From Candidatus Anaerobutyricum avicola (lineage in GTDB: Bacteria > Bacillota > Clostridia > Lachnospirales > Lachnospiraceae): DNA of 35,777 nucleotides. This document shows, one piece after another, positions 8,796-17,041 of this stretch. Positions within the stretch are counted from its first letter, which is position 1. Each line of letters opens with the position of its first letter. Made by a program: the position numbers and the translations under genes. Under the pieces are notes generated by a model. It was not told the DNA's origin. It worked only from the letters and a program-made list of their open reading frames with translations, and searched no databases. Location of the stretch: contig DXGQ01000027.1 of assembly GCA_019113845.1 (NCBI GenBank), forward strand, positions 1 through 35,777, given 5' to 3'.

Positions 8796-9716
8796 CTATC
8801 CATTTGGCAGGTAGATCATAAAGGTACTTCCCTGTCCCGGTTCGGACTGCAGTTCGATATACCCGTTTTGCAGGGTGATGATCTCTCTTGCCAGGTACAG
8901 CCCGATACCGATTCCTTCCTTATTATGTACTTCCGGCTCCCGGTAGAATCGGGTGAAGACTGCCGCCTGCCGTTCCGGTGCGATGCCTTTCCCGGTGTCC
9001 GCAATACTGATCTTTGTAAAGATCTCCTGACTGCAAACGAGAATATGAATCTTTCCTCCTGCTTCCGTGTATTTGACGGCGTTGTCGAGAATATTAAAAA
9101 TGGCTTCCGCCGTCCATTTTTTATCGTGAATGAGTTCCAGATGTTCGTCGTACTGCACGTCGATCGCTATGTTTTTCTTTTCCGCTTTGGCGACCACGTC
9201 GCTGATCGCCATGGCGAGGGTGTCGGCGACCGGCGTCTTTTGTTTTTGTATTTTGATGGTCCCGGTTTCCAGCCTTGACATTTTCACCATGCTCTGCAAA
9301 AGGAAATCCAGCTTATCCACCTGACCGTTCATCTTTTGCAGATATTCCTGCTTTCTGGCGGCGTCCGTCTCCTCTTCTATCATTTCCAGATAGAGCTTGA
9401 TGTTCGCGATGGGCGTCTTCGTCTGATGGGAGATATCAGACACCAGTTCTTTCAGCGTATTCTTTTCTTCCAGAATCTCCTGGTTTTTGTTAGCATACAA
9501 ACGGGAAAGCCTCGCCAGCCGCCCGTACATTTTCCCCCACAGATCGTCCTTCTCTCCGGGGACCTCTTCCAGTTCCTCGTTTTTTAGCATACGGCTGATG
9601 GCCGCTTCCAGCTTCTTGGTATATTCATAAATGTCCTTCTTTACCTGTACATATTTCCAGCCGGCAAAGGATGCGGCGGCCGCCAGAGCCAGACACAGAA
9701 TCCCCGTCATTTCCAT
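8796..9716 (-). CDS. Sensor histidine kinase with one membrane span (module 1)
   Basis: The kinase has 306 residues. A single hydrophobic segment (about 5-24) leads directly into a coiled cytoplasmic region with no extracellular domain. The H-box SDISHQTKTP carries phospho-acceptor H97. The ATPase domain shows the N-box NILDNAVKY, G1 ADTGKGI, F-box FTRFYRE and G2 GIGIGLYLA. The lack of an input domain suggests sensing through the partner ABC transporter, as known for Bce-type kinases, although those usually have two spans. The start at 9716 overlaps the end of the regulator gene by 10 bases and follows a GGGG-type site. Frames extending to 9839 lie inside the regulator and were not used. Its output is probably the box before the ATPase gene. 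Confidence 0.93.
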   Translation of the reverse strand: MEMTGILCLALAAAASFAGWKYVQVKKDIYEYTKKLEAAISRMLKNEELEEVPGEKDDLWGKMYGRLARLSRLYANKNQEILEEKNTLKELVSDISHQTKTPIANIKLYLEMIEEETDAARKQEYLQKMNGQVDKLDFLLQSMVKMSRLETGTIKIQKQKTPVADTLAMAISDVVAKAEKKNIAIDVQYDEHLELIHDKKWTAEAIFNILDNAVKYTEAGGKIHILVCSQEIFTKISIADTGKGIAPERQAAVFTRFYREPEVHNKEGIGIGLYLAREIITLQNGYIELQSEPGQGSTFMIYLPNG

Positions 9717-10369
9717 AGATACCCCATCCCATATACGTTTGAAATATAAGAATGATCCTCCGTCTCGATTTTTTTGCGGAGCCGGTTGATGTTCACCGCC
9801 AGCGTGTGCTTGTCCGTAAGCTGTACGCCCTCGTCCCACAGGGAATCAAGGAGAACCGAATAGGTCAGTAACTTTCCTTTATTTTCCAATAATTTCTTTA
9901 AAATGCGGTATTCTGTCGGCGTGAGCAGACATTCCTCCGCGCCCTGCCGCACCGTGCCAAGCTCAAAGTCTACTTTTAAGAAGCCGTCGTCGTACACGTT
10001 GGCTCCCTGCGGCTTCCTCGATAAGATCACGTAGATTTTCTTTAATAAAACTTTTATGGAAAAGGGCTTTGTCACGTAGTCGTCCGCCCCCATCTCGTAG
10101 CCAAAAAGGACGTCCTCCTCCAGATCCCTGGCGGAGACAAAGAGAACCGGCGTCTGCTTTTTGTTTTTCAGCCAGCTGCAAAACTGAAACCCGTCCCCAT
10201 CCGGCAGATTCACATCGAGAATCGCCAGATGCAGCGTCCGCTGCTTTGATAACTCTTTTGCCTCTTCACAGGAATACGCCGACAGGACATGATACCCCTC
10301 TTTCTCCAACGCGTATGTCATGGTCTGATTCAGTTCTCTGTCATCTTCTAAAACAAGAATCGTGGACAT
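9707..10369 (-). CDS. OmpR-family response regulator (module 1)
   Basis: This 220-residue regulator has a receiver domain with the acidic pair D9/D10, phospho-acceptor D52 in ILDVNLPDG and conserved K101 in TKPF. A winged-helix DNA-binding domain follows (about 125-220). The start follows GGAGGAAG at ideal spacing. The kinase gene overlaps its 3' end, so the two are translated together. It most likely controls the downstream ABC transporter through the TCACA/TGTGA box near 8650. It lies 66 bases after the AAA-ATPase gene, where I see no clear terminator, so some read-through is possible. Confidence 0.95.
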   Translation of the reverse strand: MSTILVLEDDRELNQTMTYALEKEGYHVLSAYSCEEAKELSKQRTLHLAILDVNLPDGDGFQFCSWLKNKKQTPVLFVSARDLEEDVLFGYEMGADDYVTKPFSIKVLLKKIYVILSRKPQGANVYDDGFLKVDFELGTVRQGAEECLLTPTEYRILKKLLENKGKLLTYSVLLDSLWDEGVQLTDKHTLAVNINRLRKKIETEDHSYISNVYGMGYLWK

Positions 10370-10435
10370 AGATTTCTTCCTCCGGAAAAATGTATTTTAT
10401 GGTCGCATCATACGGCCGGCACAATGCTTTCGATC

Positions 10436-12163
10436 TCACCGCCTGACCAGACACCGTTTCTTATAAAAGGCAATCCCAAAACAGAGCACCTCATCATAGC
10501 TGTCGAGAAAGTCTTTGACATACCCTTTTCGCTCAATCTGGCAAAGCGCTTCCGCGCAGCTGCTTTCCAGATGTTCCAGTTGCCGGATACATTTTGCCTC
10601 AAAGATGGCCGCCCGGCTGCCACGCAGATCAAGAACAACCACATCGCTGCGTCCTTCTCCATGCTCCCTGTTCGACTCCACCTGATATCCGGCGCCCGCA
10701 AAAATCCCGGCAAGAAACGCATGGTAGAAATCTTCTCCGTAATCATGATAACTGATCGTTGTCCGCAGCAAGGTGTTCATTTCCTTCGTAAGCCTTCCCA
10801 CATCGCCGCTCCATACCGCTTCAAACAACTTTCTCCGGTCCCAGACCCGCGCGCTGTCCGCAAACCAGGTCTGCACGGTAGTCTCAAAAATCTCCTGAAT
10901 CTCCGCATTTGGAATCTTAAGCGCCATCATCCCTTCCGGCACAGATGTCCGAAGTTCCCCGCTTCGCACCCGGGTCAGATACCCGGTCAGATAAAGAAGG
11001 CTCCACAGATTCTCCTCTGAGGAATGCAAATAATCATAGGTCAGATTCTCCTCCACCCGCTGCACAATGTACCCGCCGGCCATCAATGTCTCCAGCTTGC
11101 CGGTAATATTGCTGCCCGCGTAATCAATAAAAGAGCGGATGATCGCATTGTCGCTGGTATTCTTCCAGTAACTCATCGGTTTCGCCTCAGCATTTTTCTC
11201 CAGGTCGCGAAGATAATTCATCACATCCCACGGACAGTACACATCAAAATCACCGAAATGATACCCGTCATACCATGCCCGGATCTCCGCTTTCCGTTCC
11301 GTTTGTCCCGCTTCTTCCAGAAGCCGGTCCACATCCTTTTGCGTAAAACCAAAGTATTCATCGAGGCAGGAATCCGAAATCGTATCCGAGACAAAATTAT
11401 TGGTTCCCGTAAAAATACTTTCTTTCGCCACCTTCAGGCACCCGGTCAGCACAGCAAACTTCAGTGACGGATTATCTTTGAGCGTCGTACTCATTAACGC
11501 CTTCATGACTTCCAGCATCTGCTCATAATACCCGTAACTGCTCGCCTTGGAAAGCGGCACATCATACTCATCCATCAAAAAGATGACTGGCTTCCCATAA
11601 TGCGCCCGCATCGCCGTGATAAGAAGAACAAGGCTTCTCTTTATCTCCGTCACCGACGCCCTTCCCTCCACAATCTGCCGCATCTCCTGCCTGTCATAGA
11701 CATTGACCGCCTCACTGTCCAGCAAATACAGATGTTCCTTATACAGATCCCGGATCGTTGCCGCAAGCATCCCGTAAGCACTCTCAAAAGACAGCCCGTC
11801 CACATCTTTCAGGGATAAAAACACTGTCGGATACTGATTCATCCATCTGCCGCACAACTCCGTATCCTTCTCCACCGACAGCCCCTCAAACAGCGCCGCA
11901 CTCTCTCTTCGCACATCGAAAAAACTTGCCAGCATACTCATGCCCAGCGTCTTTCCAAACCGGCGCGGCCGGGTGATCAGAGTCACAGCCGCAGGCTCCG
12001 TCCGTATAATCTCTGCGATCATGCCGCTCTTGTCAATATAATAATATCCATTTTTACGAATCTGTTCAAAGTCAGAGACTCCGACAGGGATGCGAAGATT
12101 GCTCATTACAGCTAAATCACTGTATCCTTTTTTAGCAATAAAAATCAGCTCCTTTTTTGACAT
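10436..12163 (-). CDS. AAA-ATPase-like protein with C-terminal PD-(D/E)XK nuclease domain
   Basis: The 575-residue protein begins with the PF09820 AAA-ATPase-like domain: VGVSDFEQI near 28, a DKSGMI segment and the P-loop TRPRRFGKT (64-72). A Walker B-like LMDEYD is seen near 197. The C-terminus matches the PF08011 PD-(D/E)XK nuclease pattern, with GRSDVVV followed by FEAKC. These proteins occur in many copies in gut Clostridia and Bacteroidetes, and their role is not established. The first ATG (12163) has no ribosome site and lies just behind a TATAAT; the ATG at 12106 would give a typical family N-terminus and is an alternative. Base composition is like the transporter genes, not like the AT-rich island upstream. 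Confidence 0.9.
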   Translation of the reverse strand: MSKKELIFIAKKGYSDLAVMSNLRIPVGVSDFEQIRKNGYYYIDKSGMIAEIIRTEPAAVTLITRPRRFGKTLGMSMLASFFDVRRESAALFEGLSVEKDTELCGRWMNQYPTVFLSLKDVDGLSFESAYGMLAATIRDLYKEHLYLLDSEAVNVYDRQEMRQIVEGRASVTEIKRSLVLLITAMRAHYGKPVIFLMDEYDVPLSKASSYGYYEQMLEVMKALMSTTLKDNPSLKFAVLTGCLKVAKESIFTGTNNFVSDTISDSCLDEYFGFTQKDVDRLLEEAGQTERKAEIRAWYDGYHFGDFDVYCPWDVMNYLRDLEKNAEAKPMSYWKNTSDNAIIRSFIDYAGSNITGKLETLMAGGYIVQRVEENLTYDYLHSSEENLWSLLYLTGYLTRVRSGELRTSVPEGMMALKIPNAEIQEIFETTVQTWFADSARVWDRRKLFEAVWSGDVGRLTKEMNTLLRTTISYHDYGEDFYHAFLAGIFAGAGYQVESNREHGEGRSDVVVLDLRGSRAAIFEAKCIRQLEHLESSCAEALCQIERKGYVKDFLDSYDEVLCFGIAFYKKRCLVRR

Positions 12164-12292
12164 GATTATAACATAATTATATCTGAAACTCTAGCCTTCA
12201 CAAAATCGAAGCATTATCTTGATAATGATATTCTCCCAAAAGCATGAGGAAAAGGAAGAAATGTAGATTCAAGGTAAATTTTTACATAAATT

Positions 12293-12321
12293 CAGAGCAT
12301 CCCGATTAACGAGATGCCCTG
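12293..12321 (-). terminator. Hairpin after the SUKH gene
   Basis: Arms 12293-12304 and 12310-12321 form a 12-base-pair stem (two G-U pairs in the minus-strand RNA) with a 5-base loop, starting 16 bases after the immunity gene stop. Only a short, interrupted T-run follows. It probably marks the end of the WYL-to-SUKH transcription unit. Confidence 0.5.
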
Positions 12322-12336
12322 GGGGAAATTTTTCAA

Positions 12337-12744
12337 TTATTTATTTTTACGAGCAATGCAGATTTCAAGATATTCGGATAAGGAATCACACAATAACTTT
12401 TTTTGGTCAAATTGAATGGCAAACACATGACCTGCTTTATCTACGGCAGTTATCACACCGTCTATTCCCTGGTTTTCCAGAACAAAGCATTCTGTGGGAA
12501 ATGCTTCATTTAAAGATTGTTCTTGTCTCGTGGCTTCCACAACATTGAGATACCCCTCAACATTTAAGCCTGTCCACTCCGTCCCATAAAAACTGATAGC
12601 TCCAAACTCTCTGACATAATCCACAAACTCTTCAGGAAATTCCATTTTCAAAGCACTCTGTGCCTCTTGAATCTGTTCTTCCGTACATCCCTTCACATGA
12701 TATAAAGGATGAATTTCTTTTATTTTTTCAACAATATTGCTCAT
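12337..12744 (-). CDS. SUKH (SMI1/KNR4) family immunity protein
   Basis: The product has 135 residues. The N-terminal half carries the SUKH signature: a CTEEQIQEAQ helix, then FPEEFVDYVREFG, then IDGVITAVDKAG. SUKH proteins are the most common immunity proteins of polymorphic nuclease toxins and bind the toxin domain directly. The open frame extends to 12816, but the ATG at 12744 has a GGAGGAG site seven bases upstream and gives the normal domain start. It begins 16 bases after the LHH nuclease stop, the standard toxin-then-immunity order, so its likely job is to neutralise that nuclease. Confidence 0.92.
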   Translation of the reverse strand: MSNIVEKIKEIHPLYHVKGCTEEQIQEAQSALKMEFPEEFVDYVREFGAISFYGTEWTGLNVEGYLNVVEATRQEQSLNEAFPTECFVLENQGIDGVITAVDKAGHVFAIQFDQKKLLCDSLSEYLEICIARKNK

Positions 12745-12760
12745 CTGCCATCTCCTCCTT

Positions 12761-13399
12761 CTATACCCTCGCGGTCCAATGCTCGCTTCTTTCTCTTGCA
12801 AATGCACCTCTGTCAATTTCTGACTCCTTATTTTTCTGATGCAGTATCACATCATTTCCTTTTCCCCGATGTTCTTCCTGCGTCAGTTCCGCAAGAGGAC
12901 TGTCATTTTTCTGCCCGATGTGATGTAATTCTATCGCTTTTCCATTTTTATCCAGAGGCGGAAGACCTTGTTCCGCACGTTCCTTATTCGTTCTTCCCAT
13001 CACATCTTTCTGATCCCAATTGATATCTGAACGGACCAAACACGGCTTTCCATTGATAATCTCTTCTCTCAAACCAGCTTTTCTGTATATTTCATACTCC
13101 TCTATAGTCTTAATATTGTTTACAATCTCCGAAGACCAGCCTGTTACTTCTTTTATTTTTATTCTGTCTTCCGGGGTCAAAATATGTTCTTTTTCATTCA
13201 CCTCACTCTTATCAACTTGATATTCACCTTCAACAGCTTTTTTAGTTAATGTATCTTCGCCTGGTAATTTCTCTTGGGTATGACTTTCTCCTGATTCATC
13301 AGGCCAGCCTTCTCTTTTCTCAATGCTGCTTTTTTCTAATATCTCAATTTTTTTCTCACCATCATGAAATGGGATTTCTTTCATTTTTTCAAAAGGCAT
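12761..13399 (-). CDS. LHH-type (HNH/ENDO VII superfamily) nuclease toxin
   Basis: The 212-residue protein has a C-terminal nuclease domain (about 115-190) with the LHH signature: NWDQKDVMGRTN, a GLPPLDKNGK turn, then IELHHIGQ (catalytic region H159/H160) and LTQEEHRG. This family occurs as the tip domain of secreted polymorphic toxins and as DNase effectors. The first 110 residues are charged and show no LXG, WXG100, signal peptide or transmembrane segment, so a type VII route is not supported. It sits 7 bases after the HerA-like ATPase gene and 16 before a SUKH immunity gene. A GGGGGAG site lies about 15 bases before the start, a long spacing that suggests coupling to the upstream gene. The nuclease call is strong; the delivery or activation route is unknown. 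Confidence 0.9.
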   Translation of the reverse strand: MPFEKMKEIPFHDGEKKIEILEKSSIEKREGWPDESGESHTQEKLPGEDTLTKKAVEGEYQVDKSEVNEKEHILTPEDRIKIKEVTGWSSEIVNNIKTIEEYEIYRKAGLREEIINGKPCLVRSDINWDQKDVMGRTNKERAEQGLPPLDKNGKAIELHHIGQKNDSPLAELTQEEHRGKGNDVILHQKNKESEIDRGAFARERSEHWTARV

Positions 13400-13406
13400 C
13401 TTTATA

Positions 13407-16400
13407 TTATTTCACTCCCCCATATAAAAAAATGTCATTTACTAATTCTTCATCATCACTCTCTATATTCTGTCCGGCAAACAAGTAAGCAGCTTTTCTG
13501 ATTTCTGATGCGCATTCTCTTGTTACAGATAACTTTTCCATTATGGTATTATCCACCATTGCCTGAAAACTTTCTATATTTCCCCAATTTTTATATTTAT
13601 CCCACAAGCTATGTGCCTTAATAAGACAATATAAAGCATTAAATTTTTCATTTTTTGAAAAAGAATCTTGACCATCCAAAGCTTTAAAGAATATTTTTTT
13701 TACATCTCGTCCTACATCCTGCTTTTCAATCCAGTTCTTCAGATAATCCACATCTTCTTCTGTCAGTTCCATATGTTTTTGCTTTCCATGCAGCATATTC
13801 TGTATCAGCTTTTCCTGTGGAGTATCCTCTTTTTCCTGAGAGAGATGGTACTCAAACTTTTCATATTCATTTTTATCAAAATATTTGACTTTACACAACA
13901 CTGCTTCCAGCCAGTCATTTTGATAAATGGCCGCTACTCCTCTTTCCAGCTTTGCCAGTTCTTCAATCTGATCATCATTCAGAGACGCAGCTTTACCAAC
14001 AAGAATCCTGTCGGATTCATCTGGTAGCCTCAAAATAATTTTAGTATTTGTATTCCGTATCACAGACATGTCCATCAACGCCGGGGATTGATCGGCAATG
14101 ATAAAACCTTCCCCGTATGTACGCATTTCTGCAATGGCATTCCCAATCATCTCCACAGATTTTCCCTGAAGATTTGCACTCTCCTGTGACGTTTCCGTGC
14201 TGGTTCTTTTTAAAAGATGATGTGCCTCTTCCAGAACGGTTATATGCTTCAGTGATTCATCCAAATCCCCCTGATTCATACGATACTCCTGCAATTTCAT
14301 AACAAGAATACCCATCATTAATGATTTTGTCTCTGAGGAGCCCACCCTGCTCAAATCTATGATCACATTTTCATCAAATAATTTTTCTGATGAAATTTCC
14401 TTTTCGGAACAGAAGATCAGTCCATTAATCCCGTTCGTCAGCGAATGTAATCTGGTCTGCAGCGCTCCGGTATAATCCCCTTTTGTGTCATCCGAATACT
14501 TCGATGATGTCAGCACAATTTCCAGTTCTCTCTCCACATCAAAAAAAGTAGGAAATCTATTTGCTGCACACTCAGAGGTTGTCAGACTCCAGCCCACACT
14601 GATATATGCTTTCTCCACAGCATCTTTTAACACGGCAGGCATCGCCGCATACATTGGCCAGCAGGCATTGAAAATCTCTACCAGACGATCTATATGCTCT
14701 AACACATGAATATCATCCGGGAAAGAAAATGGATTGATTTGTAATAAAGGTGTTTTTTTCGCATTGGTTCCATATACATTAACATCCGAACATCCACCAA
14801 ATATTTCTTTATATTCTCCTTTTGCCGGCTCAATCACCATAAAACTGATTTTCTTTTTCATCTTTTTATTCAAAATTTCATTCAAAAGAGCATAAATGGT
14901 ATTCGACTTTCCTGACCCGGTCGCTCCTGTAATAAAGGTATGCATTGTAAAATCCTGTAAATTCAGTTCGACTCCGGTATCTTCGTCAGAGCACATATGA
15001 TAAATATTTCCAATATCAATCATGCCTTTATCTTCTTTTTTATCAGACAGTAAGTAAATATTTCTGCCAAAAGGAACGCACTCTGTTACAGTCAGGCCAT
15101 TCACCGATTTTCTAGGAAAGTTTAATGCGCGTGCTAATTCTCTTCCGGTCAAACCAACAGTCAAATCAACATGCGGAGGATACATCAACCAATTATCATC
15201 CTCTTTGATTTGTTTTAATTGAAATTCCGGATGTTGCAAATTTCTGATATAGTTTAAAATATAGTCTATATTTTTCTTCTCCTTTTTTAGTTTTTCAACC
15301 TTTTCCTCATTTCCAGAATCCGTATATACTGGAGGAATCCATAAATTCATTGCCGATTGTGTAAGATATGAATGATCCCCCTGAGTTAAAGCCAAATACA
15401 TATTTGCAGCATTATTAACAATTTCAGAGTTTTGTGACAGAAAATAAGCCGAAAAATCCCACATTCCAAAAGCAGAACTTTCCTGTAAACGCTCAATTTG
15501 CTTTTCAAGCATATCTAAAGTATATTTAATATTATAGTTTGTAAAATTCTGTGTTATCCCCTCATTTCTACCTATTGTAACTGTCACATTAGATGTACGT
15601 GCAAAATTTACTCCAAAATTTATTCCCAAGTTTAATCCTCTATTTTGCCCTACAGAAGAACTGGTTCCCATTGTATTGGTCGTCGTATTCATTCTTGAAA
15701 CTGTATCAGATGACCCTTTTGACTCAGACTTTGAATGATCATAATGTGTAGTTACATCAACATGTCCTTTTGCTACTGGTGTATCAATCCCAGTTCCAGT
15801 AGTAACACTTCCACCAACAGTATCTGTTTTCGTCACAGTTTGAGAATCTGTATGTGAACTTCCTTCCGCAACAGAATCAGACACCGTCTTAGAACTTCCC
15901 TGCATCAATGCTTGTCCCGACTGCCTGCCTGCTGAGACACCCAGATTAAGGTTAAATGCTGCAGAAGATCCTTCTGATGACATTTCAGCATAGGTATAAG
16001 TTGTCTGCCAGGCAGCATATGGAGACAGTTTTGAATAAAGTTCTGACAACATGTTTTTTCTTTCTAACTGTTCCTTAACAGGTGTCGCTAACAATACAAT
16101 TGTATATTCTTCTTTTTCTCCTGTCGGCAATATACCATCCAATAATTTTTCCATGCTCTGATTAAGGAAATCCCCTGCTTTTTCTGTTGCTATGTTAGAT
16201 ACTGCAGCAACAGAACAATCTTTAATATTCTCTGGACCTAAGCACTCTAGCCAACTACCCTTAGAAGCATTTTCATTACAATCTCTTCCTTCTCTAAGCA
16301 CACTGCCTGGAAAATTTCCCTTTATCGCTGCTTTAATTCGCTTCTCCAAAATATCTACCATTTCTGGATTGCCGTCCTCACCATTATTGACTATTGCTAG

Positions 16401-16835
16401 ATAAACATGACATGCTTCTACTTTTCGATTATAAATTAATGCGATACTACAATCATCTCGACTAATAACCTGATATACATTGATTAGTTTTTCAATACTA
16501 TTTTCAGAAGAATCTGTTACCCATTTTGTTATCTCAAAATATCGGATTCTATTCAACTCATCAAACTTATCTTCAAACGGAATTGGTTCATATAATGATG
16601 AAATCTGTGGTAGATATGCTTCATACGCCTCAATTGCATAAGAACCCAATAATTTTTTAATACTTTCTGGATTTGTATTCGGCTTTTCGGTCAAAAAATT
16701 TTGTCTGAGCTTTTCTATTTCTTCCAACTGTTGAGAACTGAGCTCCGATGCCTTCGCAATCAAGTTGGCTCCATTATCTGCCATTGATGCTAAATTTACT
16801 GACATTTTTTTCTTAATATTAGACAGAACTGCCAT
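13407..16835 (-). CDS. HerA/VirB4-like ATPase with Ser/Thr-rich central spacer
   Basis: The product has 1142 residues. Residues 1-280 form an uncharacterised domain. About 286-400 is a low-complexity Ser/Thr/Gly segment. About 430-500 resembles the region before the ATPase core in VirB4/TraC-like proteins. The ATPase shows Walker A GATGSGKS (637-644), Walker B VLEEAHH (867-873) and a HerA-like end with IIADQSP, IRNTNTKIILR and ERGVAAIYQ. Such ATPases form hexamers that pump DNA or protein; none is predicted in the membrane here. The start has AGGAGGGG upstream and lies two bases after the stop of a 32-residue membrane peptide. It is followed directly by the nuclease gene. HerA proteins pair with nuclease effectors in known anti-phage systems and energise secretion in others; either role is possible. 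Confidence 0.93.
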   Translation of the reverse strand: MAVLSNIKKKMSVNLASMADNGANLIAKASELSSQQLEEIEKLRQNFLTEKPNTNPESIKKLLGSYAIEAYEAYLPQISSLYEPIPFEDKFDELNRIRYFEITKWVTDSSENSIEKLINVYQVISRDDCSIALIYNRKVEACHVYLAIVNNGEDGNPEMVDILEKRIKAAIKGNFPGSVLREGRDCNENASKGSWLECLGPENIKDCSVAAVSNIATEKAGDFLNQSMEKLLDGILPTGEKEEYTIVLLATPVKEQLERKNMLSELYSKLSPYAAWQTTYTYAEMSSEGSSAAFNLNLGVSAGRQSGQALMQGSSKTVSDSVAEGSSHTDSQTVTKTDTVGGSVTTGTGIDTPVAKGHVDVTTHYDHSKSESKGSSDTVSRMNTTTNTMGTSSSVGQNRGLNLGINFGVNFARTSNVTVTIGRNEGITQNFTNYNIKYTLDMLEKQIERLQESSAFGMWDFSAYFLSQNSEIVNNAANMYLALTQGDHSYLTQSAMNLWIPPVYTDSGNEEKVEKLKKEKKNIDYILNYIRNLQHPEFQLKQIKEDDNWLMYPPHVDLTVGLTGRELARALNFPRKSVNGLTVTECVPFGRNIYLLSDKKEDKGMIDIGNIYHMCSDEDTGVELNLQDFTMHTFITGATGSGKSNTIYALLNEILNKKMKKKISFMVIEPAKGEYKEIFGGCSDVNVYGTNAKKTPLLQINPFSFPDDIHVLEHIDRLVEIFNACWPMYAAMPAVLKDAVEKAYISVGWSLTTSECAANRFPTFFDVERELEIVLTSSKYSDDTKGDYTGALQTRLHSLTNGINGLIFCSEKEISSEKLFDENVIIDLSRVGSSETKSLMMGILVMKLQEYRMNQGDLDESLKHITVLEEAHHLLKRTSTETSQESANLQGKSVEMIGNAIAEMRTYGEGFIIADQSPALMDMSVIRNTNTKIILRLPDESDRILVGKAASLNDDQIEELAKLERGVAAIYQNDWLEAVLCKVKYFDKNEYEKFEYHLSQEKEDTPQEKLIQNMLHGKQKHMELTEEDVDYLKNWIEKQDVGRDVKKIFFKALDGQDSFSKNEKFNALYCLIKAHSLWDKYKNWGNIESFQAMVDNTIMEKLSVTRECASEIRKAAYLFAGQNIESDDEELVNDIFLYGGVK

Positions 16836-16837
16836 TA

Positions 16838-16936
16838 TTAAATCACCCCTCCTATTATCATTAATAGTATAATAAGAAAAACTATTATTATATTTCTTCT
16901 TTTTTGTTTGGAAACAAATTCTCCTACTTCACTCAT
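16838..16936 (-). CDS. Predicted 32-residue single-span membrane peptide
   Basis: This small ORF lies in the 200-base gap between the GTPase and the HerA-like gene. It encodes a polar start, a basic patch KQKRRN (10-15) and then a run of about 17 hydrophobic residues ending in GGVI, the classic inside-positive single-span layout. Its stop lies two bases before the HerA start, so it would be translationally coupled. I see no good ribosome site before its ATG at 16936. The frame is continuous with the 29-codon ORF upstream except for one TAA, so the two may be parts of one interrupted 67-codon gene. It could also be a chance product of AT-rich DNA. Confidence 0.45.
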   Translation of the reverse strand: MSEVGEFVSKQKRRNIIIVFLIILLMIIGGVI

Positions 16937-16951
16937 ATGTAATATGAATTT

Positions 16952-17041
16952 TTATAAAACCGCTCCCATAATATTCATTTGCCATAATTCATTCAAAGAT
17001 TTTTTATCCGATGGATCTAACTTTTTATAAAAATCAAACAT
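16952..17041 (-). CDS. Predicted 29-residue ORF overlapping the GTPase stop
   Basis: The ATG at 17041 overlaps the end of the GTPase gene by eight bases and has an AGGA site 11 bases upstream, typical of coupled operon genes. The 29 residues are charged and helical-looking (FDFYKKLDPSDKKS, then a WQMNIMG end). A TAA at 16954-16952 ends it, but the same frame continues into the membrane peptide that ends at 16838. It may be a real micro-protein, or the 5' half of a 67-codon gene broken by one nonsense codon. Confidence 0.35.
   Translation of the reverse strand: MFDFYKKLDPSDKKSLNELWQMNIMGAVL

Noticed and set aside
9717-9839. Longer kinase frame starting at 9839
   Set aside because: The extra residues lie inside the response-regulator gene and encode no domain; the start at 9716 has the overlap typical of such operons.
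10408-10746. 112-codon minus-strand frame
   Set aside because: It is an out-of-frame shadow of the AAA-ATPase gene end.
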